Assembly: GCF_902489635.1 (NCBI RefSeq)
Contig: NZ_CABUAN010000003.1
Location: 1 to 64,000 of the forward strand
Direction: 5' to 3'
Source: an uncultured Porphyromonas sp.
Lineage (GTDB): Bacteria; Bacteroidota; Bacteroidia; Bacteroidales; Porphyromonadaceae
DNA length: 64,000 bases
Every line of letters starts with the position of its first letter. Within the stretch, counting starts at the first letter, position 1. Positions 33,290 to 42,094 of the stretch are shown here, piece by piece. The translations under genes were made by a program, and so were the position numbers. The notes under the pieces were generated by a model, which saw only the letters and a list, made by a program, of their open reading frames with translations, made no database searches and was not told the origin of the DNA.

Positions 33290-35470
33290 ATGAAACAAAT
33301 TACCGAATATATTCCCATCGTCGGCATGCACTGCGCCGGATGCGCTGCTGCCGTAACAAACAAACTACAAGGTGTCACCGGTGTCCTCGAGGCCACCGCG
33401 CAGATAGACACCCGCTCCCTATACATCGTGTACGACGCAGAGCAGATCACACGCGAGCAGATCGCTACGCAGGTCGCCTCGCTTGGCTTCTCCCTCATAC
33501 TCACGTCAGACGAGACCGAGGCCGTCAGCCAAGCGCTCGAGCAGGAGCGTCGCTCGGCACGTCAGCTAGCATGGCGCACAGCCATCGGAGCGACTCTGAC
33601 CATCGGCGTCATGATCTGGATGTATCTACTCGGAGGCGTCGGCGAGCATTGGGTTGCCCCGCTCGTAGCACTCGTCGCATACCTCTATGTCGCAGGACCC
33701 TTTCACTGGAGAGCCGTGAAGCAGCTAAGACGAGGCGTCATGGGCATGGACACACTGGTCTCCCTCAGCACCACTTGCTCCGTCATCGGATTGATCCTCG
33801 CCTACGGCTCCGAGGGGCATCAGCTGCACCTCTACCTCGATGCACTGGTCATGATCCCCGCCTTCGTACTCATCGGCAAATGGCTCGAGCAGCGCGCCAC
33901 AGCCTCGACAGCTAGCGCCTTGCGGGCACTCCTCGACTTGACACCTCGTGAGGCGTCGCTCGTCGTCGGCGAGGAGACAAGACGCGTGCCACTGCAGTTG
34001 GTACAGCCCGGCATGACCGTACGGGTACGCCCTGGCGAAGCGATCCCCGTCGATGGCGTGATCACCTCGCAAAGTGCTACCCACATCAACGAACAAACCA
34101 TCACCGGTGAAGCAGAGGCTGTGGAGCGTGGCGAGGGAGACAAAGTCTTCGCCGGAACCATCTGCCTCTCCACCGCCATAGAGGTGCGTGCCGAAAGCGT
34201 CGGCGCCGACACCGCTCTGGGACATATCGTTGCGACCGTGCGCAAGACCTTGGCGGACAAACCTCCGCTACGTCTCTTGGCCGATCGCATCGCACAATAC
34301 TTCGTGCCCACTATACTCATCCTCGGAGCACTCACCTTTGCCCTATGGTACTGGGTCGTAGAGCCGGGCGCACTCGATCTAGCCGCACGTTACGCTATCT
34401 CCGTCCTCGTCATCGCCTGCCCCTGCGCCTTGGGCTTAGCCACACCCACCGCACTGACCGTAGCTGTCGGTGAGTCGGCACGGAGGAACATACTCTTTGC
34501 AGAGGCCACGGCACTGGAGACGTTGCCCCGTGTCGACGCTTTCCTCCTAGACAAGACTGGGACACTCACCCTCGGCAGCCCCTCGGTCACGGAGATACAG
34601 TGGTTCATCGCCGAGGAGGAGCAGACTCCCATGCTCTCGCTCATCGCCTCTGCCGAGCAGCACAGCCTGCACCCACTGGCGCAAGCGATCGTCGCATACG
34701 GCGAAGCGCAGGGAGCGACGACCAGCGAACTGACCGTCACCGAGCAACCGGGGCAAGGCTTGCTCGTCACCACGCCGGAGGGTGAGCTGCGCATCGGACG
34801 CGCCTCGTGGATTGCCGAGGGGGGCGTTGCGTCGATACCCTCTTGCGACCTCACTGGCTCGCTCGTCTATGTGGCGCAGGGGACCCGGCTCGTCGCTATC
34901 ATAGCCCTCTCGGACACGCTCACACCGCACGCTGCCGAGACGATTGCACAGCTTAAGGCACAAGGCAAAAAGCTCCTCATGCTCACCGGTGACCGCAAAC
35001 CCGAAGCAGAGCGCATCGCTCAGCAAATAGGAATAGACACGGTACATGCCGAGCTCATGCCTCAAGACAAAGAGACGAGACTAGCCTCCCTACAAGAGCA
35101 AGGCCTCGTCGTATCCATGGTAGGCGATGGTGTCAACGACGGACAGGCACTAGCTCGTGCCGACGTGAGCATAGCACTCGCCGGGGGCAGCGACCTAGCC
35201 ACCTCGATGGCGCAGCTGGTCATCTCCAAGCCCGACCTATCGCTCCTTCTCGAGGCTACCGAGATAGCACGACAAACGGTACGCACCATACGCTTCAACT
35301 TCCTCTGGGCGCTCCTCTACAACGTCATCGCCATACCGATCGCTGCGGGGCTCTTCACACGATGGGGCTTGACCATCACGCCCGCCATCGCGGCCGCTGC
35401 CATGGCGCTCAGCTCCATCTGCGTCGTCGTCAACAGCCTCCTCCTGCAGCGCCGCATAGCTACGCGCTAG
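33290..35470 (+). CDS. copA: Copper-translocating P1B-type ATPase
   Basis: An inner-membrane ATPase of 726 residues, exporting Cu(I). It has one N-terminal HMA domain with GMHCAGC (Cys15 and Cys18), then paired membrane segments. The actuator loop is TITGEAEA and the transmembrane metal site is CPCALG. Phosphorylation motif DKTGTLT, nucleotide-domain HSLHPLA and hinge GDGVNDG follow. The hinge is usually GDGINDA or GDGINDS, so Val and Gly are mild deviations. Length is normal for a single-HMA CopA. There is no copper regulator or chaperone gene beside it; a CopZ-like Fe-S protein lies 17 kb away in foreign DNA. Confidence 0.92.
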   Translation: MKQITEYIPIVGMHCAGCAAAVTNKLQGVTGVLEATAQIDTRSLYIVYDAEQITREQIATQVASLGFSLILTSDETEAVSQALEQERRSARQLAWRTAIGATLTIGVMIWMYLLGGVGEHWVAPLVALVAYLYVAGPFHWRAVKQLRRGVMGMDTLVSLSTTCSVIGLILAYGSEGHQLHLYLDALVMIPAFVLIGKWLEQRATASTASALRALLDLTPREASLVVGEETRRVPLQLVQPGMTVRVRPGEAIPVDGVITSQSATHINEQTITGEAEAVERGEGDKVFAGTICLSTAIEVRAESVGADTALGHIVATVRKTLADKPPLRLLADRIAQYFVPTILILGALTFALWYWVVEPGALDLAARYAISVLVIACPCALGLATPTALTVAVGESARRNILFAEATALETLPRVDAFLLDKTGTLTLGSPSVTEIQWFIAEEEQTPMLSLIASAEQHSLHPLAQAIVAYGEAQGATTSELTVTEQPGQGLLVTTPEGELRIGRASWIAEGGVASIPSCDLTGSLVYVAQGTRLVAIIALSDTLTPHAAETIAQLKAQGKKLLMLTGDRKPEAERIAQQIGIDTVHAELMPQDKETRLASLQEQGLVVSMVGDGVNDGQALARADVSIALAGGSDLATSMAQLVISKPDLSLLLEATEIARQTVRTIRFNFLWALLYNVIAIPIAAGLFTRWGLTITPAIAAAAMALSSICVVVNSLLLQRRIATR

Positions 35471-35508
35471 ACGTTGGCTATTAGCTATTGGCTATTAGCT
35501 GCTACTGC

Positions 35509-35540
35509 GCCCTGCTTTCTAAGTACTTAGAAAGCAGGGC
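35509..35540. repeat. Perfect 32-bp palindrome after copA
   Basis: GCCCTGCTTTCTAAGT followed by its exact reverse complement, with no spacer, 39 bp after the copA stop. No T-run follows. It could be a protein-binding site or a cruciform rather than a normal terminator. Confidence 0.8.
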
Positions 35541-35585
35541 GACGTGGACGGGGGACCCTCGGGTCGTTTGCCCCTCCCTGCGGCT

Positions 35586-35660
35586 TTACATATCTTTACG
35601 GGGAGATTGGTCCGATCGCCTCCTTTGTCGAATATCCCCGTAAAGATATGTTATTAGAGA
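35586..35660. repeat. Palindromic element, fragment D (right end folded back on itself)
   Basis: It reads TACATATCTTTACGGGGA, then about 35 bp matching the inverted right end of copies B and C (CCTCCTTTGTCGAATATCC), then TCCCCGTAAAGATATG in forward orientation. It is thus one right end inverted and joined to a second right-end terminus, with the CCACGTGG core lost. The result is a hairpin with a 16-bp stem. Confidence 0.7.
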
Positions 35661-35738
35661 TTAGAGGTTAGAAGTTAGAGATTAGAGCCATCGGAGCGAT
35701 CAGAGTGTATCAGAGCGATTGGGTCCGAAAACGAAAAG

Positions 35739-35765
35739 AAGGAACGCACCGAGCGTGCATTCCTT
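35739..35765 (-). terminator. Terminator of the folP-cdaA operon
   Basis: AAGGAACGCAC pairs with GTGCATTCCTT with one mismatch around a five-base loop; on the minus strand it is followed by CTTTTCGTTTT. Confidence 0.7.
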
Positions 35766-35796
35766 ATGACCTGTATACTATATATGTATGTCTGGG

Positions 35797-36579
35797 CTAG
35801 CTGGCGTAGATGGCATCTAGTCGCTGGCGCAGTGTGTCGATGTCGACGTCGACGTCGATGACCCCGTTTTGTGCCAGAGAGATCTTGCCACGCTCCTCGC
35901 TGATGACGATGACGAGACAGTCCGTAGCCTGCGAGAGTCCTAAGGCACTGCGGTGACGTAGGCCTAAGTCTTTCGAGAGGGTGGGGTCGTTGGAGACGGG
36001 GAGGATACAGCCAGCAGCTCGTATGTCGTTATCGACGATAATCATGGCACCATCGTGGAGCGGGCTGTTTTTGAAGAATATGTTTTCGATCAGGCGGGCA
36101 TTGACATCTGCCTTAAAGACTTCTCCTGTGTGGAGGTAGGCGGTGAGCTCCTGCTTGGCTTGGATAGCGATGAGGGCACCCACCTTCTTGCGCGCCATAT
36201 TCATACAAGCTAGGACGAGTGCTGCGACACAGCGCTGCTCCTCCTGGGCACTCTGATCATCCCCCTTGAAGACCTTTCGTAAGAAGCGCCATCGGTGGGT
36301 ACTGCCCAGCGTGATCAAGAAGCGTCTTATCTCCTCCTGAAAGATGATCACCAGAATGAGCATACCCGTGCCGACCAGCTCGTCAAGGATACCCCCCAAG
36401 AGGATCATACCGGCCCACTTGGAGACGATGACCCACACGAGGATAAAGGTGAAGATACCTAAGATCAGCGCTCTCGAGGCGGTCGCCCTCAGTGTCCGAT
36501 AGACATAGTAGAAGAGGAGTGCCGAGAGGATAATGTCAAAGAGGTCGACAAGCGTAAAGGATAACCAGTCTAGCGTCAC
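35797..36579 (-). CDS. cdaA: Diadenylate cyclase CdaA type
   Basis: A membrane-bound enzyme of 260 residues making c-di-AMP from two ATP. Three N-terminal membrane segments (residues about 10-85) are followed by a DisA_N/DAC domain with the catalytic DGAMIIVDNDIRAAGC and RHRSALGLSQATD motifs. The start is GTG 36579; no ATG is available before the first membrane segment. It lies 25 bp after folP, a pairing seen widely in Bacteroidetes. The regulator CdaR is not present. A PgpH-type phosphodiesterase that may degrade its product is encoded at 52298. Confidence 0.9.
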   Translation of the reverse strand: MTLDWLSFTLVDLFDIILSALLFYYVYRTLRATASRALILGIFTFILVWVIVSKWAGMILLGGILDELVGTGMLILVIIFQEEIRRFLITLGSTHRWRFLRKVFKGDDQSAQEEQRCVAALVLACMNMARKKVGALIAIQAKQELTAYLHTGEVFKADVNARLIENIFFKNSPLHDGAMIIVDNDIRAAGCILPVSNDPTLSKDLGLRHRSALGLSQATDCLVIVISEERGKISLAQNGVIDVDVDIDTLRQRLDAIYAS

Positions 36580-36604
36580 AGTCCTAAGTCTCTAAGCGTG
36601 ATAG

Positions 36605-37510
36605 TTAATGGATTTCTAGCGGTCTCTGCCAGTGGGTGTAGCTACTCGCCCCCGTAGCGTCGGGGAGGTGCTTGCGAATCATGTCGGTCACCTTGATCGC
36701 TTCGACAGCGAGACGCACATCGTGGGTGCGGATGATCTGTGCGATGCCCTCCATCAGAGCGTAAGTATGTAGCACATTGGTCGCATCGCCTGAGTGCATG
36801 GCATCGGCTCCGATGACTGTCTGCACCATACGCTTGCGCGAGAAGCCGACCAGCACGGGCTCGGCAAATTCTTGTAGCGCCTCCCGCTGATGCGTCAGCA
36901 GGCGGTAGTGGTCGTCCATGCTTTTGCTAAAGCCATAGCCGGGGTCGAGGATTACATCCTTGACACCACAGTCGTGAAGCTGCTCGAGACGACGTCGGAA
37001 GTAGTCCGCTACGCACACCTCGACCGAGGGCTTGTAGTCTACCACCTGATGCATCCCCTCGACATTGTGCTCTAGGTGCATCAGTATGTAGGCGACGCCC
37101 AGCTCCCCCACGGTGCTGTACATCTTCGCATCGGCCTGACCGCCCGATATGTCGTTGATGATCTCCACGCCATACTCCTCGACGCACGCCTTCGCCACGT
37201 CAGCGCGGTAAGTATCTACCGAGATAGGCAGGTCGGACACTTCGGCACGGATGATCTCTAGTGCGTGGCGCAGTCGGCGTAGCTCCTCCTCGCCATCGAC
37301 CAGTTCGCCTCCCGGACGTGTCGAGCATGCGCCAATGTCGATGATGCGTCCTCCCTCCTGGACGATCTCGCGGGTGCGCTCAGCGATCGCCTCGGCGGTC
37401 TGCTTGCGACTACCCGCATAGAAGGAGTCGGGCGTCACATTGAGGATGCCCATCACGACAGGCTCCGACAGGTCGAAGGCACGGCCCCCTAGATTGAGTA
37501 TGTAAGACAT
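36605..37510 (-). CDS. folP: Dihydropteroate synthase
   Basis: Condenses 6-hydroxymethyl-dihydropterin pyrophosphate with p-aminobenzoate in folate synthesis; target of sulfonamides. The 301-residue TIM-barrel protein shows MGILNVTPDSFY, then GACSTRPGG, SVDTYRADVA, INDISGG, LDPGYGFSKS and the end RTHDVRLAVEAIK. All expected motifs are present. It is probably co-transcribed with cdaA. Confidence 0.93.
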   Translation of the reverse strand: MSYILNLGGRAFDLSEPVVMGILNVTPDSFYAGSRKQTAEAIAERTREIVQEGGRIIDIGACSTRPGGELVDGEEELRRLRHALEIIRAEVSDLPISVDTYRADVAKACVEEYGVEIINDISGGQADAKMYSTVGELGVAYILMHLEHNVEGMHQVVDYKPSVEVCVADYFRRRLEQLHDCGVKDVILDPGYGFSKSMDDHYRLLTHQREALQEFAEPVLVGFSRKRMVQTVIGADAMHSGDATNVLHTYALMEGIAQIIRTHDVRLAVEAIKVTDMIRKHLPDATGASSYTHWQRPLEIH

Positions 37511-37538
37511 AAGCGTGTCAGCTCTTGTGGGTTGTGAT

Positions 37539-37577
37539 CGCTCCCCGTCACTTACTATAAGGTAGTGGCGAGGAGCG
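37539..37577 (-). terminator. Inverted repeat between CoA-transferase and folP genes
   Basis: CGCTCCCCGTCACT (37539-37552) pairs with 37564-37577 allowing two G-T pairs. It is placed to end the CoA-transferase transcript on the minus strand, but no T-run follows in that direction. Confidence 0.45.
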
Positions 37578-37591
37578 GTTGCTTTTATAGA

Positions 37592-39073
37592 TTAAAGTTT
37601 AGCTTGGCGCATATCCTTTGACTCTGCCAGGGCTTTGTGGAAGGCGAAGGCTTTCTCCAGACAAACGGGTGTCTGTCCCTCCGAAGCCTGAGCTAGATAA
37701 GCGCGTAGCAGCGGACGGTAGTCGGGATGGGCGCAGTTCTCTATGATGCGCTCCGCACGCTGTCGTGGAGAGAGCCCTCGGAGGTCGGCGATACCATACT
37801 CGGTGATGAGTACCTTGACCGAGTGCTCGGTGTGATCCACGTGGCTCACCATCGGTACGATAGCGCTGATGGCGCCGCCCTTAGCGGTCGAGGGCGTGGT
37901 GAAGATAGAGATGTAACCATTGCGGGTGAAGTCGCCCGAGCCACCGATACCGTTCATCATCTTAGTGCCCAGGACGTGCGTCGAGTTGATGTTACCATAG
38001 ATGTCCGCCTCGAGAGCGGTATTCATGGTGATGACCCCGAGGCGGCGTACGATGCCTGGGTTGTTGGAGTACTCCTCCGGGCGCAAGAGTAGCTTGTCCT
38101 TGAAGAAGTCCCAGTTCTGATAAATGTCTAGGATGACGTTACGACTGACTGAGAGCGAGCAGCCCGAGGCAAACTTAACGCGTCCCTCCTTCATCAGCCC
38201 AATGACGGCATCCTGGATCACCTCGGTGTAAACCTCAAAAGGTGGAATCTTAGGACTCTTGCCTACGGAGGCTAGAACCGCATTGGCGATATTGCCTACG
38301 CCACTCTGCAGTGGGAGGAACTCACGAGGGATGCGACCCGTGCGGATCTCCTCCTCGAGGAACTTCGTGACATTGTCCCCAATCGCCTGCGTCACCTCAT
38401 CAAGCGGTGCAAAGCCTCCGTCATCGTTTGGCTCGCTGGTCTTGACGACCGCTACGACCTTCTTCGGGTCGAGCTGTAGGTAAGGCTTGCCGACACGGTC
38501 AGAGGGCTTGTAGATAGGTAGCTCGCGACGTGCGGGTGGGTCAAGAGGCTCTGCGATGTCATGGAGACCACGTATCTTGGCGGGGTGACGGTCATTGATC
38601 TCGACGATGATCCGGTCGGCAAGGCGGCAGATGGTGGGTAGGATACCAACGCCCGTGGTGGGTACCAGCTGACCATCTTCCGTTAGCTCAGCAGCCTCGA
38701 CGATAGCTACGTCGATCTTGCCAAAGAAGCCAGCACGCAGCTCCTGCGCCAGCTGCGAGAGGTGCATGTCGCAGTAAGCGACCTCACCACTATTGATCTC
38801 GGCACGTAGGTCTTTGTTGGACTGATAGGGTGCTCTAAACTTGATCGCGTGAGCACGTGCCAAAGCTCCGTCGAGGCGGTCGCCTGTCGATGCTCCCGTG
38901 AAGACGCTTATGCGGAAGGGTCTTCCTGCTGCGTGCTCCTCTTCGGCGTAATGAGCTATGGCTTGTGGCACTACCTTAGGACAACCAGCAGGCGTAAAGC
39001 CACTAAAGCCTACCTGATCGCCATCGTGAACTAATCTCGCTGCCTCTTCGGCAGTCATGATTGGGTAAGACAT
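37592..39073 (-). CDS. Acetyl-CoA hydrolase/transferase family protein (probable succinyl-CoA:acetate CoA-transferase)
   Basis: A cytoplasmic CoA-transferase of 493 residues. ATG 39073 begins MSYPIMTAEEAARLVHDGD, and GFSGFTPAGCPKVVPQA follows; the longer in-frame start has no family similarity. C-terminal motifs are NGIGGSGDFTRNGYISIF, TAKGGAISAIVPMVSHVDHTEH and EYGIADLRGLSPRQRA. In asaccharolytic Porphyromonas such enzymes move CoA between succinyl-CoA or butyryl-CoA and acetate during amino-acid fermentation; the exact acyl substrate is not fixed by sequence. Its promoter is at 39140-39147 and it appears to be monocistronic. Confidence 0.85.
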   Translation of the reverse strand: MSYPIMTAEEAARLVHDGDQVGFSGFTPAGCPKVVPQAIAHYAEEEHAAGRPFRISVFTGASTGDRLDGALARAHAIKFRAPYQSNKDLRAEINSGEVAYCDMHLSQLAQELRAGFFGKIDVAIVEAAELTEDGQLVPTTGVGILPTICRLADRIIVEINDRHPAKIRGLHDIAEPLDPPARRELPIYKPSDRVGKPYLQLDPKKVVAVVKTSEPNDDGGFAPLDEVTQAIGDNVTKFLEEEIRTGRIPREFLPLQSGVGNIANAVLASVGKSPKIPPFEVYTEVIQDAVIGLMKEGRVKFASGCSLSVSRNVILDIYQNWDFFKDKLLLRPEEYSNNPGIVRRLGVITMNTALEADIYGNINSTHVLGTKMMNGIGGSGDFTRNGYISIFTTPSTAKGGAISAIVPMVSHVDHTEHSVKVLITEYGIADLRGLSPRQRAERIIENCAHPDYRPLLRAYLAQASEGQTPVCLEKAFAFHKALAESKDMRQAKL

Positions 39074-39139
39074 ACTATATATTGGGTTAAGTGTTTGTGC
39101 TATAAGAGCCCGCCACCGTCTCACTGCGGTAGCGTTTCT

Positions 39140-39147
39140 CAAAGGTA
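39140..39147 (-). promoter_or_regulatory. -7 box TACCTTTG for the CoA-transferase gene
   Basis: TACCTTTG on the minus strand. The flank AAAGGTACGGAAAAAAGAGA is identical to that of the tRNA-Arg promoter at 51672, so the two promoters share about 19 bp. Confidence 0.6.
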
Positions 39148-39159
39148 CGGAAAAAAGAG

Positions 39160-39300
39160 ATTGGCTGTTAGCTATTAGCCTTTGGCTGTTAGTTGTTGGC
39201 TAGGGTGATCGGAGCTATCAGAGCTATCGGAGTGCTAGTGTCCCTAGTGGCACTAGTGTCTCTAGCTAACAGCCAAGAGCCAAAGGCCAAAGGCCAGTCG
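39160..39300. repeat. Heptamer/nonamer repeat mosaic after the MBOAT gene
   Basis: Heptamers (ATTGGCT, GTTAGCT, ATTAGCC, TTTGGCT, GTTAGTT, GTTGGCT), then GATCGGAGC/TATCAGAGC nonamers, CTAGTG units and inverted heptamers (AGCCAAG, AGCCAAA, GGCCAAA) up to the MBOAT stop codon. Confidence 0.75.
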
Positions 39301-40827
39301 CTAGAACTGGAAGTAGATAAAGGGCTGCACACCACTGCTCTGGAACTGGACGACGAGCAGCACGACGAGGGCGAAGAGCAGTGCCTGACCGACGAGCGGC
39401 ATGCGGCTGATGCTACGCTCGAGGGGACGAAAGGCGCGTTGCGGGACGAAGTGAGCCACGAAGCCTAACACGATCAACGTCACAACGAGCCAGTAGCCTT
39501 CGAGGAACTGCGGGATGATCTCGGGGTGGAACTCGTACCGTATCATCTCAAACATTTGCCCGATGCCCTCCATCGTCGGCATACGGAAGAAGATCCACGC
39601 GAAGCAGACGAAGTGGAAGGTGATGAACATCCCTAGGTAGCGTCTGAACCGTCCCATAGAGGCTCCGTCGGGGCGTGCCCACGGGCAGATCTGCATATAG
39701 AGCTTATGCAGGGCAAGTGCGACGCCGTGCATACCACCCCAGAGGATGAAGCGCAGGCTAGCTCCGTGCCATAGCCCGCCGAGGAGCATCGTGATCAGAA
39801 GGTTAAGGTAGGTACGTAGCCGACCACGACGACTTCCCCCGAGCGGTATGTAGAGGTAGTCTCGCAGCCAGGAGGAGAGAGAGATGTGCCAGCGTCGCCA
39901 GAACTCGGTGATGGTAGCGGAGCGGTAGGGCGAGTCGAAGTTGATGTTGAAGCGAAAGCCGAGCCACAGGGCGATGCCGATAGCCATATCGGAGTATCCA
40001 GAGAAGTCGCAGTAGATCTGGAGTGCGTAGCCGTAGATAGCCATAAGATTTTCGAAGCCACTGTAAAGGGTAGGGGCATCGAAGACACGATCCACAAAGT
40101 TGAGCGAGATATAGTCGGAGATGATCGCTTTCTTGATGAGTCCCGAGAGGATCAGGAAGAGTCCCTCGCCAAACTCCTTTTTGGTGACCCATACGGGCTT
40201 GTAGATCTGCGGGATAAAGTCTTTGGCACGTACGATAGGCCCCGCGACGAGCTGAGGAAAGAAGGAGACGTAAAAGAGGTAGTCCACCCAGCGTCTCAGC
40301 GGACGTATCTCGCCTCGGTAGATGTCGATGACGTAGCTGAGCGACTGGAAGGTGAAGAAGGAGATGCCGACGGGGAGAAAGATGTCGAGCGGACCTAGCT
40401 GTGTCGTGCTTATTTCGGAGAGTCCGACTAGTCCACCGATCCACTGCACGAGCGGGGTGAAGAACTCTAGAAGGAAGTTGGTATACTTAAAGTACCCGAG
40501 CATTCCGAGGTTGAAGCAGAGGGAGAGGGTGAGCCAGCGGCGCTTGACTTTGCGCTCTGGGGCAGCTGCTATGAGGTGCCCGATGATGAAGTCGACCGTG
40601 GCGGTCATGATGAGGATCATAGCGTAGTAGCCGCTGCTCTTGTAGTAGAAGAAGAGCGAGAAGCAGACTACATAGATGATCCGTGCCAACGTGTGCCTAC
40701 GCAGCAGGTAGTAGAGCGGCAGGAAGAGCAGGAAGAGGACCAGAAAGAGTCCACTATTGAAGAGCATCGGCGCGGAGCTATCGTAGGTGAGTAGCTCGGC
40801 AGCTCGTGAGAGATAGGGGGTGAGCAT
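39301..40827 (-). CDS. MBOAT-family O-acyltransferase
   Basis: A polytopic inner-membrane protein of 508 residues in the AlgI/DltB branch. ATG 40827 lies 7 bp after the previous stop. About ten hydrophobic segments are visible. Family hallmarks: FNSGLFLVLFLLFLPLYYL, FLPVGISFFTFQSLSYVID, FPQLVAGPIVRAKDF, the conserved TEFWRRWHISLSSWLRDY and the catalytic-His region LLGGLWHGAS. These enzymes pass acyl groups across the membrane to SGNH-type partners, and two SGNH-like genes precede it directly. The acceptor (LPS, peptidoglycan or a polysaccharide) is unknown. Confidence 0.9.
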   Translation of the reverse strand: MLTPYLSRAAELLTYDSSAPMLFNSGLFLVLFLLFLPLYYLLRRHTLARIIYVVCFSLFFYYKSSGYYAMILIMTATVDFIIGHLIAAAPERKVKRRWLTLSLCFNLGMLGYFKYTNFLLEFFTPLVQWIGGLVGLSEISTTQLGPLDIFLPVGISFFTFQSLSYVIDIYRGEIRPLRRWVDYLFYVSFFPQLVAGPIVRAKDFIPQIYKPVWVTKKEFGEGLFLILSGLIKKAIISDYISLNFVDRVFDAPTLYSGFENLMAIYGYALQIYCDFSGYSDMAIGIALWLGFRFNINFDSPYRSATITEFWRRWHISLSSWLRDYLYIPLGGSRRGRLRTYLNLLITMLLGGLWHGASLRFILWGGMHGVALALHKLYMQICPWARPDGASMGRFRRYLGMFITFHFVCFAWIFFRMPTMEGIGQMFEMIRYEFHPEIIPQFLEGYWLVVTLIVLGFVAHFVPQRAFRPLERSISRMPLVGQALLFALVVLLVVQFQSSGVQPFIYFQF

Positions 40828-40834
40828 ACGGAGG

Positions 40835-42094
40835 TTAGTCTTCGGAGGCTTGAGGGGTGACGTGGGAGGAGCGTTGGCACCACTGCTTATAGTCGTCTTG
40901 AAGGGCTGTGGCAATCGCCTCGCCTACCTTATTATAGCCAGCAGCTGTGAGGTGAACGCGGTCACCTGAGAGGATGCCCCTAGAGAGCAACTGCGGACCA
41001 CCCGCCGCTCCACCGAAGTGGGCGAAGAGGTCGATGTAGCCACACCCCAGCTCCCGAGCTTGCTGCTGTAGCTCATCGGCTATGAGCTGGCAGTTGGCAT
41101 TAGCGCGGTAACTGGTGCGGTAAACGGTGCGACGACGCCTACGCTTGCCACGACGACTTTTGTGAGCTGTGCGGATCTTCTGATAGTTGGCGAGAGGCGA
41201 GGTGAGGACGATGGCGCAGTCGGGGTTGTTCGCTTGGAGCCTGTGTACTAGTCGAGCGACCTCCGCGCCAAAGTTGTTGCGATCGAACTGCCGTGCGAGC
41301 GACTCATTGGTGCCCAGCGAAAGGATGATCAGCCGAGGACGCAGAGTAGCAACAGAACTGGTGAAGCTCCCCTTGCTGTAAGTGTAGTAGGTAGCGCCGT
41401 TGTAGCCGATCGTGTGGACGAGTGCGCCGCCGCTACTGCGCTCTAAACTAGCACCATACCAGACGGACGAGGCAGGAGCGGTCACCTGTGCCGAGCTTAC
41501 GTAACGACCCACGAGGAGCGTGTCGGTGACGATCTGCTCGGTGGTCAAAGTGTCGTGCGCGATCTCGCTGGAGTTGCCGCCAGACAAGGTGAAAGGTTGC
41601 GTTCCCCGTTTACGGTAGATGACGATGCGGTCGAAGGTTTGCCCGCCACCACATTGCAAGGTGTAGGTGACGGCACCACTCGGCCTCGTCTGTAGCACCA
41701 TGCCGGTAGGACTCTCCCGATCGTAGTCTCTCTGAGTGATCTTAACGCCCGACGTGCCAGCTGAGGAGGCTCGTATCACCGTGTGGATAGGCGGATTGGT
41801 CCCCAACAAGCGAAAAGGCCCTACCCAACCCATTCCACCGTCGCCCCAACGCTGTGTAAAGGATTGACGGATCGGCATGGTGAAGTGTCCCGCCTGTATG
41901 TGTGAGTCGCCTAGATGGATGATCGAGACAGTCTGACCAGTCGCTCTAGCCTCGTCACAAGCGGACCAAAACTTATCGAGGTAACCGTCGGGGGCTACGA
42001 GCTGTGGCACCCGCTGTGCCATAAGCGTCTGCGCCATAAGAAGTAGGCTCCCTATCACGGCACAACTGATCCGTATCAACCTGCTACTCCACAT
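40835..42094 (-). CDS. Exported SGNH/GDSL hydrolase-like protein
   Basis: A 419-residue exported protein with a signal peptide ending near TLMA. SGNH blocks are visible: IIHLGDSHIQAGHF (block I Ser), Gly in GWVGPF, LSLGTNES (block III Asn) and GDRVHLTAAGYNKVG (Asp/His). A CBM-like strand region lies at about residues 130-230. A very basic patch KSRRGKRRRRRT occurs near residue 317. It overlaps the preceding SGNH gene by 11 bp and ends 7 bp before the MBOAT gene. A transferase or esterase acting on acyl groups in the periplasm is likely. Confidence 0.8.
   Translation of the reverse strand: MWSSRLIRISCAVIGSLLLMAQTLMAQRVPQLVAPDGYLDKFWSACDEARATGQTVSIIHLGDSHIQAGHFTMPIRQSFTQRWGDGGMGWVGPFRLLGTNPPIHTVIRASSAGTSGVKITQRDYDRESPTGMVLQTRPSGAVTYTLQCGGGQTFDRIVIYRKRGTQPFTLSGGNSSEIAHDTLTTEQIVTDTLLVGRYVSSAQVTAPASSVWYGASLERSSGGALVHTIGYNGATYYTYSKGSFTSSVATLRPRLIILSLGTNESLARQFDRNNFGAEVARLVHRLQANNPDCAIVLTSPLANYQKIRTAHKSRRGKRRRRRTVYRTSYRANANCQLIADELQQQARELGCGYIDLFAHFGGAAGGPQLLSRGILSGDRVHLTAAGYNKVGEAIATALQDDYKQWCQRSSHVTPQASED

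Larger units (their letters stand above)
35471..35796. other. Convergent intergenic region between copA and cdaA
   Basis: Contains 7-bp unit repeats (35471-35500), the 32-bp palindrome, a 15-bp sequence CCCTCGGGTCGTTTG (35556-35570) also present inverted at 3788-3802, the fold-back fragment of the palindromic element (35586-35660), heptamer/nonamer repeats (35653-35720) and the cdaA terminator (35739-35765). Confidence 0.7.

Noticed and set aside
39074..39142. Longer N-terminus for the CoA-transferase
   Set aside because: The extension overlaps the promoter box at 39140 and lacks family similarity.
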